Shown here in pieces: positions 16,526-25,533 of a stretch of DNA of 64,000 nucleotides (the first letter of the stretch is position 1; the number at the start of each line of letters is the position of its first letter). A program made the position numbers and the translations under genes. This DNA is from Actinomycetaceae bacterium (GTDB taxonomy: Bacteria; Actinomycetota; Actinomycetes; Actinomycetales; Actinomycetaceae). The notes under the pieces were generated by a model. That model was not told the DNA's origin. It searched no databases and saw only the letters and a list, made by a program, of their open reading frames with translations. The DNA is taken from positions 1 through 64,000 of the forward strand of contig JAQYTG010000004.1 in the NCBI GenBank assembly GCA_028724905.1. Reading direction: 5' to 3'.

Positions 16526-17800
16526 CTAGCCTAAAATTTTCCGCGCCTGCGAGCGCACCACGGTGAATGCCTCGTCGGCGATGCTCAACGCGAAATCAAT
16601 ATCGGCATCAGTGAGCGAGCAATTAATAAAATGGTTGTGATGGCTCACCACGAAGAGTCCGCGTTTGACGCATTCGGCCACGAACGCTTGATGCAGTAAG
16701 AGGTTGGGGTCTTCTTTGCCATCCAAGCTAGCTGTGCGCATGAAAAACATACTCGGTTCGCCGCTGATACGTAAGTCGAAGCCATGATCAGAAGCCACTG
16801 CAGCCAGACCATCGGTGAGTTTGATACCCATCTCGGTGCAATAGCGGGCAGAGTCTATCTCGTTGAGTTTCTTCACGCATGCAATCGCAGCGGCCATCGG
16901 GGCGGCACTCATCCAATACGATCCGGTGTACATCACGCTGGCGGCGGCATCTTTCAGATCTTCGCGCCCGCACAGAGCCGAGATATTGTAGCCGTTTGCT
17001 ATTGCTTTGCAGAAGCACTCCAGATCGGCCTGGAAACCGTAGTGTGCATCCGAGCCATGTGTACTCAATCGCCACCCACAGCGCACGTCGTCAATAATGA
17101 GTACGATGCCCTCGCGGTCGCAGATTTTGCGGATCTTTTGCCAATACCCTGGTTCGGGCAGCTGGTTGTCGTCGAAAATGGGGTGGTGGTAGGGGGTGGA
17201 AATAAAGGCTGCGATTTCTCCCCGATACTTTGCTACCGCGCGTTCCACTGCGGCGATATCCCCAAAATCCACCACGATTTTGTCGCTCACGTCTGCGCGG
17301 GTGACGCCAGGTGCGCCGTAGCCTTGCGTCCAGCCGATCACGCCGTGATATCCGCCGCCTTGGGCGATGAATTTTTCCCGTCCGGTGGCTGCGCGAGCCA
17401 CCATAAGTGCAAAGTTCGTGACGTCACCGCCGTTTTTAGCGAAGAACGCCCAGTCGGCCATGTCGATGGTGTCTGTGAGCAATTCGGCGAGCTCTACGAG
17501 CAGTTCGCTGGGCATTGTGGTGCAGTTGCCGAGTTTGAGTTGTGCCAGGGCTGCGGTATCTACGTCGGGGTCGTTGTATCCGAGGATATTAGGGCCGTAG
17601 GCACACATGAGGTCGAGGTATTTGTTGCCATCGACGTCCCAGAAGTAGCTGCCCTCGGCGCGCGAACCGAAAAGTGGATACGCGGAAATCGGAGTGAAAA
17701 CGCCCTCTGCTGGTCCCAGATGTCCGTAGACTCCGCCGGGAATCACCTGTGTGGCTCGCTCGTAAAGTTCGGTGCTTTTGTCGTGGATGTAAGTTTTCAT
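16526..17800 (-). CDS. Class III (glutamate-1-semialdehyde-type) PLP aminotransferase
   Basis: A 424-residue PLP enzyme of the class III aminotransferase/aminomutase branch. Visible motifs are VIPGGVYGHLGP and MCAYGPNILGYNDPDV near the N-terminus, FFAKNGGDVTNFALMVARAATGREK (phosphate and substrate loop), the cofactor aspartate in LIIDDVRCGWR, and the Schiff-base lysine in FCKAIANGYNISALCG. It is probably not HemL: no other tetrapyrrole gene is near, and the motifs differ from canonical glutamate-1-semialdehyde mutase. The neighbours (split transketolase, SCP2-like proteins) suggest it aminates a sugar- or lipid-derived carbonyl; that is inference. AAGGA lies six bases before the ATG. Confidence 0.85.
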   Translation of the reverse strand: MKTYIHDKSTELYERATQVIPGGVYGHLGPAEGVFTPISAYPLFGSRAEGSYFWDVDGNKYLDLMCAYGPNILGYNDPDVDTAALAQLKLGNCTTMPSELLVELAELLTDTIDMADWAFFAKNGGDVTNFALMVARAATGREKFIAQGGGYHGVIGWTQGYGAPGVTRADVSDKIVVDFGDIAAVERAVAKYRGEIAAFISTPYHHPIFDDNQLPEPGYWQKIRKICDREGIVLIIDDVRCGWRLSTHGSDAHYGFQADLECFCKAIANGYNISALCGREDLKDAAASVMYTGSYWMSAAPMAAAIACVKKLNEIDSARYCTEMGIKLTDGLAAVASDHGFDLRISGEPSMFFMRTASLDGKEDPNLLLHQAFVAECVKRGLFVVSHHNHFINCSLTDADIDFALSIADEAFTVVRSQARKILG

Positions 17801-17985
17801 CAGTAGTCCTTATACGTAGTGGCGACTATTCATTAGTGGCAGTTGTTCGTGACGGCGGTTCGTTGTCGCTGCGCTGCATTCGTGATGCGCTGTGCCTGCG
17901 GAGCTCCGTGTCGGTGGTGACGCTGTGTCCGTCGGTTCGTGCCTCTGCCGTCACGGGCTGCTCACCCGTTCGCTGGTACGGCACA

Positions 17986-18831
17986 TCAGCTGAGGTAGAA
18001 CGGCACGATGGCGAGCAGTTTGTTCAATGAATCCAGCAGGGGGATATAACCTCCGAGATACAGCAGTTCACGGCCGATTGCAGGGTATGAGGCGAGTTCG
18101 CCGCGCAATACTTGCCCCGCCGCCTCCAGATTAGCGAACGTCATATAGGCGTAGCGCCCATCAGCTCCGGCTTCTGTGCGGCTATCGCCGTCGATCACCC
18201 GCATATGGTGATCGCGGATAGCTAGGGTGAGAGCCAGCTTCTCAGCGTTCCCATGCTTGGGCTTCGTGCCAGTTTCGGCGCTGGTATCGCCGCCGGCTCC
18301 GCTCGTGCCTTGAGGATTATTAACTCCCAGTACCACTGCGCCGTCACGCATCCCTTTAGCCACTGCCATGCCTTTAAGGTCACGATTGCCTATCTCGGCG
18401 GTAGCGTAGGCGGCCACGTGCAGCGTGAGAATGGAGTTGATCCGCGCGTACTCTGGATCCCGAAGTAAATCGGGGGTGGGGCGCAGGAAATACGAGAGCC
18501 TGTCGGTGAGTTCGGTGAACGTGCCAGTGAGGTACGTCAGCTTCGTGATGCCCTTGGTGGGAATGGGGATGCCGCTGCCGTCAAACATTTTGTTCACCAT
18601 CACTGGCGCTGGGAAAGCCAGCTTCATATCGGCGGGGCCAGCTCCTGCGAAATACTGCACGGATCCGTTTCCGAGTACGAGGCGCACACTGGCCACTCCG
18701 GCAGCTGAAAATTGAATAGTGAGCGGCTTATGTTGCACTAATGCAGCAGCGGTGGGGTCTAAAGCGGGCAACGTGCCGAGTGCACGCAGTACAGCACGCA
18801 AGTTGATGGCGGCCATCGTTCTTTGATTCAC
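17986..18831 (-). CDS. SCP2-like hypothetical protein, copy B
   Basis: A 281-residue protein related to copy A at 13765-14577. Shared features are a VRLVLGNGSVQYFAG strand set, DMKLAFPAPVMVNKMFDGSG against EIEFPSAEKLNAFFKGS in copy A, and a C-terminal segment YAYMTFANLEAAGQVLRGELASYPAIGRELLYLGGYIPL against FFTMRFDSVDSALGTLLQTDDMLEAASSGRLTMAGS. I start it at the GTG at 18831 (GAGGTG upstream) instead of the longer frame. A Gly/Ser/Thr-rich insertion (GTSGAGGDTSAETG) breaks the middle. It lies 185 bases upstream of the aminotransferase on the same strand, so it is probably first in the set. Function unknown. Confidence 0.65.
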   Translation of the reverse strand: MNQRTMAAINLRAVLRALGTLPALDPTAAALVQHKPLTIQFSAAGVASVRLVLGNGSVQYFAGAGPADMKLAFPAPVMVNKMFDGSGIPIPTKGITKLTYLTGTFTELTDRLSYFLRPTPDLLRDPEYARINSILTLHVAAYATAEIGNRDLKGMAVAKGMRDGAVVLGVNNPQGTSGAGGDTSAETGTKPKHGNAEKLALTLAIRDHHMRVIDGDSRTEAGADGRYAYMTFANLEAAGQVLRGELASYPAIGRELLYLGGYIPLLDSLNKLLAIVPFYLS

Positions 18832-19325
18832 AGGATCACCTCGTTGTGTCTCGTTCGCGCAATACACCCATTATAGTGACCGAGCGTGACGGGGCGCACA
18901 TATTAGCGGAATATCCGCACTGTCAATTTGCGGTAGTGACGGCAAGAGGTGCAGGGTAGTGACGGCAAAGGCTGGGTGATTGGGCGATCTGATAGCATCG
19001 GTAAGACCAATTTTATCAACGCACAATGTGGTAAACCTGACCGATCGTATCAACCCTGCTTAGCGAAAATGGCTGACTGAAATGATCAACCGGCGCGGCA
19101 TATTGAAACATCAAAATGATCGAGACGATCAGAATTTTATCGCGATCTCCAGAGTAAATATTGACAGAGATGGCTCGCCTGGCAGCATCAACCTGTTGTG
19201 CTGAAGTGACGGCGAGAGGCAAGCATCGACAATTTGCTGGGGTGACGGCGAGAGGTGCAGGGTAGCGGTGACGCTGGCCTGCATGATCCACCTGAGTGGC
19301 GCCGGCCGCCAGCACGCAACCGTAC
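18832..19325. other. Gene-free stretch with repeat pieces upstream of SCP2-like copy B
   Basis: About 490 bases without a supported gene. Besides the array at 18999-19195 it holds two near-identical 24-base direct repeats beginning gtgacggc and ending gtgcagggtag (18936-18959 and 19242-19265). Confidence 0.6.
18999..19195. repeat. Cluster of half-sites of the dispersed palindromic element
   Basis: gaccaattttatcaac (19005-19020) and gaccgatcgtatcaac (19039-19054) are clear copies. More degraded copies ending atcaacc or ttatcgc follow near 19071-19090, 19118-19145 and 19171-19193, roughly 35-50 bases apart. They belong to the same family as 26961-27042, 48485-48823 and 54279-54303. Confidence 0.6.
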
Positions 19326-20030
19326 TCACTCGGTGTCGTCACTCGCTGCTTTCACGCCTAGCCACTGATGCCAGCCGCGGTGGAGCACCAGCCAAGCCAT
19401 CAATCCATATCCAGCCTGCCGAGGTGTATACGTGCCGACCAAGCTCATGTCGGTGTTCCACTGTTCGTGCTGGACGAGCGGCGTAAAAGTGTCTACGTAA
19501 GGGATGGAGCGTCTGGTGCACACGTCTGCAAACGAGTGTGACAGCTCGGCCACTGCCTGCTCGGATTTGTCTGGGCGCGGCGGCGGACCAACCACGAAAG
19601 GACTCAGCTGCATCCGCTCCGCCATGTCGAGCATATTGGCCAAATGTAAGCGGGAGCGTGCCGATGAAAGGCCGGCATCGAGATCGTGTGAACCGAGGGC
19701 GATCACCAGCCGATTCGTGCGATCCTTGAGCAGCCGCGCAGAGACGTCACTCTTCCAGCGTTCCATCAGGTGAGCAGAGGATTCTCCGGCAAAAGCAAGC
19801 ACATAGGGCATGATAGGCGGGTTGGCTGGTGTGCGTGCCAGCACTCGGCCAACCCATCCCATGCCGCGGGCATCGCCCATGCCTGCTACGAGCTCATCTC
19901 CAACGAAAAAGATCTGAAAACTGTGCGCGCCTAAACTGTTCAAGCCGTTTAAGCCACCCAAACTGTTCAAACCATTTACGTCGTTCACGCTATTCACACC
20001 GTCCAACCCGTTTAAATTGTGTGCGTTCAT
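19326..20030 (-). CDS. SGNH-hydrolase-like protein with Ser-to-Glu change in block I
   Basis: A 234-residue protein whose core follows the SGNH/GDSL layout: block I FVGDELVAGMGDARGMGW, block III-like RLVIALGSHDLDAG, and a late FTPLVQHEQWNTDMSLVGTYTPRQAGYGLMAW where DxxH is expected. The nucleophile position of GDS reads GDE here, and no clear DxxH pair is seen, so classical esterase activity is doubtful. The first 36 residues are a repetitive Asn/Gly/Leu tail (NGLNSLG units). The ATG at 20030 (GGTG four bases before) lies 30 bases after the kgd stop, so it may be co-transcribed with kgd. It could be a binding protein or a variant hydrolase. Confidence 0.6.
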   Translation of the reverse strand: MNAHNLNGLDGVNSVNDVNGLNSLGGLNGLNSLGAHSFQIFFVGDELVAGMGDARGMGWVGRVLARTPANPPIMPYVLAFAGESSAHLMERWKSDVSARLLKDRTNRLVIALGSHDLDAGLSSARSRLHLANMLDMAERMQLSPFVVGPPPRPDKSEQAVAELSHSFADVCTRRSIPYVDTFTPLVQHEQWNTDMSLVGTYTPRQAGYGLMAWLVLHRGWHQWLGVKAASDDTE

Positions 20031-20060
20031 CACGCACCATTTTAGCGGGCAAGTTCCGCT

Positions 20061-23000
20061 TTAGTTGGCAAATGCCTCGCGCATAAGCTGCTCTGCTTGG
20101 GCTTTATGCAGGGCACTCAAACCAGTGGATGGAGCGGCAGATGGCGGCCGAGAGATCAGCCGCACATTCAGATTCATCTGCGGGAACATCTGCAAAGCGA
20201 GATGCCCCCACGCTCCCATATTGGCAGGCTCATCTTGCACCCACGTCACCTCAGCACCAGGATACTTTGCCAGCTCGGCGGCTAGCTGTTCTACCGGATG
20301 CGGATAGAGCTGTTCGAGACGCACGATCGCCACATCGAAGCGGCCTTCGGCGTCACGCTTTTCAGCTAAATCGTAATACACGCGGCCAGTGCAGAGGATG
20401 ACTCGTTTCACTGCCTGTACTCGTGGATTGACCTCGCCAATCACGGGCTGGAACTCTCCACGGGTGAACTCTTCCACGCTGCTCACGACTCCTTTGCGGC
20501 GCAGAAGCTGTTTCGGCGTGACGGCAATGAGCGGGGTGCGTGGACGCCGATAGGCCTGCCGGCGCAGCAAATGGAAGTGGTTTGCCGGAGTGGATGGCTG
20601 AGCCACGATCATGTTGTCATCTGCGCACAGGCAGAGATAGCGTTCAATGCGCGCTGAGGAGTGATCGGGGCCTTGCCCCTCGTACCCGTGCGGCAGCAGC
20701 ATCACGAGGGAGGAGTGCTGATTCCATTTCGTCTGGGCGGAGGAGATAAACTCGTCGATCACGGTCTGTGCCCCGTTGGCAAAGTCGCCAAACTGTGCTT
20801 CCCATAGGACGAGCGCATCGGGGCGCTCCACCGAATAGCCATACTCGAAAGCAAGCACGGAGTATTCCGAGAGCGGAGAATCGTAAATGGCCAACGGAGC
20901 CTGGTTGGCGGTGAGGTTGGCCAGCGGCGTCCACTCTTCGCCCGTCTCTACCGAGTGAGCAACGGCTTGGCGCTGCACGAACGTGCCGCGCCGAGAATCC
21001 TGGCCGCTCATACGTACCGGTACTCCCTCAATCAGGAGTGAACCCAGGGCGAGCACTTCGCCAAAGCCCCAATCAATCTCGCCTTCATAGGCCATCTTAT
21101 TGCGGCGCTTGAAGAGCTGGCTGATCTTCTTGTGTAGCGCAAAGCCCTCGGGAGGGTTAGTGTGTGCATCGCCAATGCGGTGGATTACTTCCAGTGGTAT
21201 GGCCGAACGCCAGCGCCGCTCGCTGGCAGCGTCTTGCACTTGAGCTTTCGTCAGACCAAGACGCATATTTGCCGCCTTGGGGTCTCTCTCCATCTGTGCT
21301 TCAGCTTCGCGCACCTCAGCAAAAGCAGCATTGAGGAGCTTGTGGAAGCCCTGTTCGATCTTTTCGGCTCCCTCTTCGCTGATGAGGCCGCGGCCAATGA
21401 GGGATTGCTTGTAGATTTCGCGCGGTGAGGGCTTGGCGTCCACCAGAGAATACATGATGGGCTGAGTCATCGAGGGATCATCTCCCTCGTTGTGTCCACG
21501 TTTGCGATAGCAGACGATATCCACGATCACGTCTTTGTGGAATTCAGCGCGGTAGGCATAGGCTAGTTTGCTCACCCGCACCACTGCCTCCGGATCGTCG
21601 CCATTCACGTGGAAAATCGGCACTTGTAGACCTTTAGCGATGTCGGTGGTGTAATGCGACGAGCGAGACGAACTGGGCGCAGTGGTGAATCCGATCTGAT
21701 TGTTCACGATAATGTGGATTGTGCCGCCCACGCGGTACCCTGGCAGATTTGAGTAGTTGAGTACTTCAGCTACGACGCCTTGGCCGGCGAAAGCTGCGTC
21801 GCCGTGAACCATGATCGGAAGCACGTCGTATGGCCGTGGGTCTTTGCCCTCAGCCTCATCTTGAGCTGTGAAGCGATCTTCTTTGGCGCGTACGACGCCC
21901 TCGATCACCCCGTCTGCAGCTTCCAAATGAGATGGGTTGGCTCCAATATAGATGGGAATTGAGCCTTTGCCGTCACCGGTGGTGTAGACGCCGCCCGTGC
22001 CGAGATGATATTTCACGTCGCCAGAGCCTTGCAGCGATCCAGGATCGTAAATGCCGTCAAACTCGGTGAAAATCTGTTTGTAGCTCTTGCCCGCGATGTT
22101 TGTCAGCACGTTCAGGCGCCCGCGGTGAGCCATAGCGATTGCCGACGAGCGCAGGCCATCGTGGATAGCTCCAGTGAGCATCGCGGCGATAGCTGGAATG
22201 AGTGACTCTCCACCTTCGAGTGAAAAGCGCTTCTGGCCGACGTATTTAGTCTGTAGGAACGTCTCGAAAGCCTCGGCTTCGTTGAGCTGCGTCATAATTT
22301 CGATGTGCTCTTCTTTGCTCACCGGCGGCAGCGGGCGTTCGATGTGTTCTTGCATCCATTTACGCTGAGTGGGGTCTTGGATGTGCATATATTCCACGCC
22401 TACACTGCGGCAATACGTTTCGCGCAGCTGATCGTAGATTTCGCGCAGCGTGAGCCGATCTTTGCCCATGAAACCACCCACGGGGAAAGAGCGGTCGAGA
22501 TCCCAGATGCTCAAGCCATAGGAGCGAAGCTCCAGATCGGGGTGACGGCGAATGTGGAACGAAAGCGGATCAATATCTGCAATGAGATGGCCGCGCGAGC
22601 GGTAGGCGTGAATAAACTCGGCGATGCGCGCGGGTTTGCCGAGCTCGTTTTCAAGGTTGTATTCGACGTCACGCTCCCAGCTAAATGGCTTATAGGGTAC
22701 TCGCAAGGATGTGAAAATGCGGTCGTAGAGGCCGTCTTGGCCGAGCAATTTCTGCTCCATCAGCCGCAAGAAGCGCCCCGACGTTCCCCCTTGAATTACG
22801 CGATGATCGTAGGTGCTGGTCAGATGTACCACTTTACTGATACCCATGCGGGCGATCTGGGATTCTGCGGTGCCTTGGAATTCGGGAGGGTACGTCATCG
22901 AGCCGACGCCCACGATCACGGCTTGGCCGTTCATCAGGCGCGGAATGGAGTGCACCGTACCGAAACCGCCAGGGTTAGTAAGCGAGGCCGTCGTGCCGGC

Positions 23001-23828
23001 GTAATCGTCGATGGTGAGCTTGTTGTCGCGTCCGCGTGCCACCACGTCTTCGTAAGCGGTCAAAAATTCTGCAAACGTGAGAGTGTCGGCTTTCTTGATG
23101 TTCGGCACGACGAGTGTGCGAGAACCATCTGGTTTAGTGACGTCAATTGCCAGGCCGAGATTCACGTGCGCCGGTTTCACGAGAGTTGGTTTGCCCTGCT
23201 CATCTAGCTTGTAGGAGCAATTCATCTCGGGCATTTCACTCAGGGCTTCCACCATAGCGTAGGCGATGATATGGGTGAAGCTCACTTTCCCTCCGCGCGT
23301 GGAGGCGAGGTATTTGTTGATCACTGAGCGGTTGTCAAACATGATGCGTGCCGGAAGGGAGCGCACGGTGGTGGCTGTCGGCAGGGAGAGTGAGGCATCC
23401 ATATTTTTCGCCAGGCCGCGATCCATGCCTTTGAGCGGCACGTATTCGTCTTCACGGGTGCTGTAGGCCGCCTTGGGTTTGGCGTCATACTTCTTGGCAT
23501 ATGGCGTTTTTGGAGGCACGATTGCCACGCGCGGAAGTGGGGGCAAATCTGAGCGGGTGACGTCACCATATACGTGCTCATCATCTGTAGCGTCTGATTC
23601 TGGGTGGGCAGACGCAGTTTTAGGCTCGGCAGACGTAGCCCCCTCAGCTGAGGAACTGGCCGCAGAATCCACCTGTCTTCCCTCTTTTTCCCAACGCTGG
23701 AAAAGCTCTATCCATTGATCTCCTACGCTGGAATGATCTTTTAAGTAAGAAGCGTAGAGCTCATTAATGAAGTTTTGGTTGGGGCCAAAATCTTCCATAT
23801 CGTTTGCCGCCACGATCGTCCTATCCAC
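20061..23828 (-). CDS. kgd: Multifunctional 2-oxoglutarate decarboxylase/dehydrogenase E1-E2 protein
   Basis: A 1255-residue actinobacterial fusion that decarboxylates 2-oxoglutarate with thiamine diphosphate, passes succinyl groups on, and can form 2-hydroxy-3-oxoadipate (EC 4.1.1.71, 1.2.4.2, 2.3.1.61). Order: a short N-terminal segment (NQNFINELYASYLKDHSSVGDQWIELF), an Ala/Ser/Pro linker to about residue 95, an E2-type acyltransferase domain ending at STYDHRVIQGGTSG, then the E1 region from ENELGKPARIAEFIHAYRSRGHL with the cofactor motif GDAAFAGQG and VNNQIGFTT. The start is uncertain: GTG 23828, GTG 23813 (AGGA five bases before) and ATG 23798 are all compatible. It completes the TCA cycle in this group. 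Confidence 0.95.
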   Translation of the reverse strand: MDRTIVAANDMEDFGPNQNFINELYASYLKDHSSVGDQWIELFQRWEKEGRQVDSAASSSAEGATSAEPKTASAHPESDATDDEHVYGDVTRSDLPPLPRVAIVPPKTPYAKKYDAKPKAAYSTREDEYVPLKGMDRGLAKNMDASLSLPTATTVRSLPARIMFDNRSVINKYLASTRGGKVSFTHIIAYAMVEALSEMPEMNCSYKLDEQGKPTLVKPAHVNLGLAIDVTKPDGSRTLVVPNIKKADTLTFAEFLTAYEDVVARGRDNKLTIDDYAGTTASLTNPGGFGTVHSIPRLMNGQAVIVGVGSMTYPPEFQGTAESQIARMGISKVVHLTSTYDHRVIQGGTSGRFLRLMEQKLLGQDGLYDRIFTSLRVPYKPFSWERDVEYNLENELGKPARIAEFIHAYRSRGHLIADIDPLSFHIRRHPDLELRSYGLSIWDLDRSFPVGGFMGKDRLTLREIYDQLRETYCRSVGVEYMHIQDPTQRKWMQEHIERPLPPVSKEEHIEIMTQLNEAEAFETFLQTKYVGQKRFSLEGGESLIPAIAAMLTGAIHDGLRSSAIAMAHRGRLNVLTNIAGKSYKQIFTEFDGIYDPGSLQGSGDVKYHLGTGGVYTTGDGKGSIPIYIGANPSHLEAADGVIEGVVRAKEDRFTAQDEAEGKDPRPYDVLPIMVHGDAAFAGQGVVAEVLNYSNLPGYRVGGTIHIIVNNQIGFTTAPSSSRSSHYTTDIAKGLQVPIFHVNGDDPEAVVRVSKLAYAYRAEFHKDVIVDIVCYRKRGHNEGDDPSMTQPIMYSLVDAKPSPREIYKQSLIGRGLISEEGAEKIEQGFHKLLNAAFAEVREAEAQMERDPKAANMRLGLTKAQVQDAASERRWRSAIPLEVIHRIGDAHTNPPEGFALHKKISQLFKRRNKMAYEGEIDWGFGEVLALGSLLIEGVPVRMSGQDSRRGTFVQRQAVAHSVETGEEWTPLANLTANQAPLAIYDSPLSEYSVLAFEYGYSVERPDALVLWEAQFGDFANGAQTVIDEFISSAQTKWNQHSSLVMLLPHGYEGQGPDHSSARIERYLCLCADDNMIVAQPSTPANHFHLLRRQAYRRPRTPLIAVTPKQLLRRKGVVSSVEEFTRGEFQPVIGEVNPRVQAVKRVILCTGRVYYDLAEKRDAEGRFDVAIVRLEQLYPHPVEQLAAELAKYPGAEVTWVQDEPANMGAWGHLALQMFPQMNLNVRLISRPPSAAPSTGLSALHKAQAEQLMREAFAN

Positions 23829-24177
23829 CTTGATGTATTTGGAGTGTGAGCTGCTGGGCCCAAGCTCAGCATCGAACTCATCATAAGTTATTTTAGTGAC
23901 TTTAGTCCCAGCGGTCTATCTTTCGGCGATATTGTCTCAATTATTTTTTTGAAGACTATTGTGCAGGGCTGGTGACGGCGGACTTCCAAGGTGCGTGATT
24001 GCCTGCTTTTGTGGGTGGCAGCGTATGCGAAAATGCTAGCTAGCGCTGCTACTGCCTAGCGCCGTCATCGACTAGCTCTGCCGCCGCCTATTATCATTGT
24101 TCCTATCGTCACCGCTCGCCGCCGTCGCTCCTAGCACCGCTCGCTGTTTGGATGTGAGTCTGCGCCTGCCGTTACCG
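23829..24177. other. Gene-free stretch upstream of kgd
   Basis: 349 bases between the kgd start and the end of the lipid kinase gene. Mostly simple GC-rich sequence (ccgccgtc-type words) and one GTGACGGC octamer. No gene, hairpin or named site recognised; the kgd promoter must lie in its first part. Confidence 0.5.
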
Positions 24178-25476
24178 TTATTTTTGCGGCACGCGCACCC
24201 GTACAGCTCGTGGCGCTACTGAAACGTTGAGTATTTGGGCAGAGCCGATCACGTCACCATCAACCTGCACTTTTCGCATTCGTTCAAGCTCCACTGTGCA
24301 CTCCTGAATCGGGTGCGTGTGTATGCCACCCACTCCCTTTTTGTAGGGAACTCCTTTAGTGCGTGAGCGCAAACCGATCCAGCTCATACCGACTCTGCGC
24401 AGCAGATCTGCCCATCCGATCAGCCCGCCATGAATGTCGAGCACATTGAGGTTGAGCGCGCCGTCTGCCGGATCGGCATTTGGATCGAGCACAATGCCGC
24501 TATTGAGTTGCGGGCAATTGACGAACATCACCGAGCGCACCGCCGTGGTGACGCTTCGAGAGAGATTCGGCGCGCTAATCGTGGCTGAAAATTTTCTACT
24601 CAGGAGATTCGGGATAGCGGCCTGAAAATACGCCCATACGCCGATCATTTTCTTCAAAGTGGCATCGGTACTAGCCATTGTTTCGGCGTCAAAACCCACT
24701 CCACCTACCACTAAAAATGGGTGACGTGAAGCCTCTCCACTCCCATGTGGCTGTGCCCGCCGCAAATACAACCGTTGCTGCAAACGGGGGTGTAGATGTG
24801 CAGACGTCGCTCCGACGTGCAGGGGAGACAGACGAGAATGTGTAGCTGCTGCGCGCTGATTCGATTGGAATGCCCCGTGCTGCTTCAGGTGGGATGCTGT
24901 GCGGACGTGTGAAGGCAATATATGCGTGTGTGGGCGTGACGGCGCAGGGGGGAGTTGTGGGGATAGATGTGAGCGTGACGCTGTGTGGGAACGTAGGCAC
25001 GAGAGCGTGCGGGGATGTGGGCGTGACGGCGAGCGATGGTGATCAGCGGCTGTGCGGGAGTCGCCAGTGGATGCAAGCTCCACCCAGCCCACATCGACAC
25101 GCTCTTCAGTGGTGCCGAATGCAACTGTGGCGGCGTCTTTCACGCTGTCTAGTGGAATTCCCATATTGCGGGCAAAGAGATTGCCGGTGCCCATCGGCAA
25201 AATCCCTAGACGCACTTTCGTGTGTGCCAACTCTCCAGCCACCAGCCGCACGGTGCCATCGCCTCCGGCGGCGATCACGAGATCGACTTTCTGAGCCATT
25301 GCCTCGCGCGTCTGGCCAGTGCCAGGGTCTTCCTCAGAGGTGGGGATCCACAGTGGCTCCGCATAGCCCATATCTCGCGCTAGGCTGCTCACGATTTTCT
25401 TTGCGTCATCCCAGTCTACTGACTTAGAGGGATTGAAAATCACGGCTACAGTTGGCTTCAATGTGTGCTGCCCCAT
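24178..25476 (-). CDS. Diacylglycerol/lipid kinase family protein with a low-complexity insertion
   Basis: Family enzymes phosphorylate diacylglycerol or related lipids with ATP at the membrane. Conserved parts: VAVIFNPSKS (residues 9-18), the ATP-binding GGDGT (71-75), LPMGTGNLFARNMGIP (93-108), VVGGVGFDAETM (256-267) and the C-terminal VQVDGDVIG. Between VDVGWVE and VVGGVGFDA, normally a short turn, sit about 114 residues (139-252) rich in His, Ser, Pro and Arg with no domain pattern. The start is the ATG at 25476; the frame runs further up but into serS on the other strand. TATGCT lies six bases before the ATG, suggesting a leaderless transcript. The kinase call is firm; activity with this insertion is unknown. 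Confidence 0.82.
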   Translation of the reverse strand: MGQHTLKPTVAVIFNPSKSVDWDDAKKIVSSLARDMGYAEPLWIPTSEEDPGTGQTREAMAQKVDLVIAAGGDGTVRLVAGELAHTKVRLGILPMGTGNLFARNMGIPLDSVKDAATVAFGTTEERVDVGWVELASTGDSRTAADHHRSPSRPHPRTLSCLRSHTASRSHLSPQLPPAPSRPHTHILPSHVRTASHLKQHGAFQSNQRAAATHSRLSPLHVGATSAHLHPRLQQRLYLRRAQPHGSGEASRHPFLVVGGVGFDAETMASTDATLKKMIGVWAYFQAAIPNLLSRKFSATISAPNLSRSVTTAVRSVMFVNCPQLNSGIVLDPNADPADGALNLNVLDIHGGLIGWADLLRRVGMSWIGLRSRTKGVPYKKGVGGIHTHPIQECTVELERMRKVQVDGDVIGSAQILNVSVAPRAVRVRVPQK

Positions 25477-25482
25477 GTGGCT

Positions 25483-25488
25483 AGCATA
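25483..25488 (-). promoter_or_regulatory. -10 box of a probable leaderless promoter (lipid kinase)
   Basis: TATGCT on the minus strand ends six bases before the ATG at 25476; no ribosome-binding site is visible. It is a mirror of the serS arrangement across a 57-base divergent gap. Confidence 0.4.
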
Positions 25489-25521
25489 CCGTGCGATTCG
25501 GCGGCGAACTAGCTCAGTGAC

Positions 25522-25527
25522 TATCCT
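25522..25527 (+). promoter_or_regulatory. -10 box of a probable leaderless promoter (serS)
   Basis: TATCCT ends six bases before the serS ATG at 25534; only a weak AGAAG stands between. Confidence 0.4.
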
Positions 25528-25533
25528 AGAAGC

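Noticed and set aside
16526..17800. Calling the aminotransferase HemL
   Set aside because: Motifs only match the wider class III group, and no tetrapyrrole genes are nearby.
16784..17806. 340-codon plus-strand open frame
   Set aside because: Exact antisense of the class III aminotransferase; Cys/His/Val-rich composition typical of a shadow frame.
22305..23207. 300-codon plus-strand open frame
   Set aside because: Antisense inside kgd, whose domains are all present on the other strand.
24870..25427. 185-codon plus-strand open frame
   Set aside because: Antisense of the lipid kinase including its simple-sequence insertion; no recognisable protein features.
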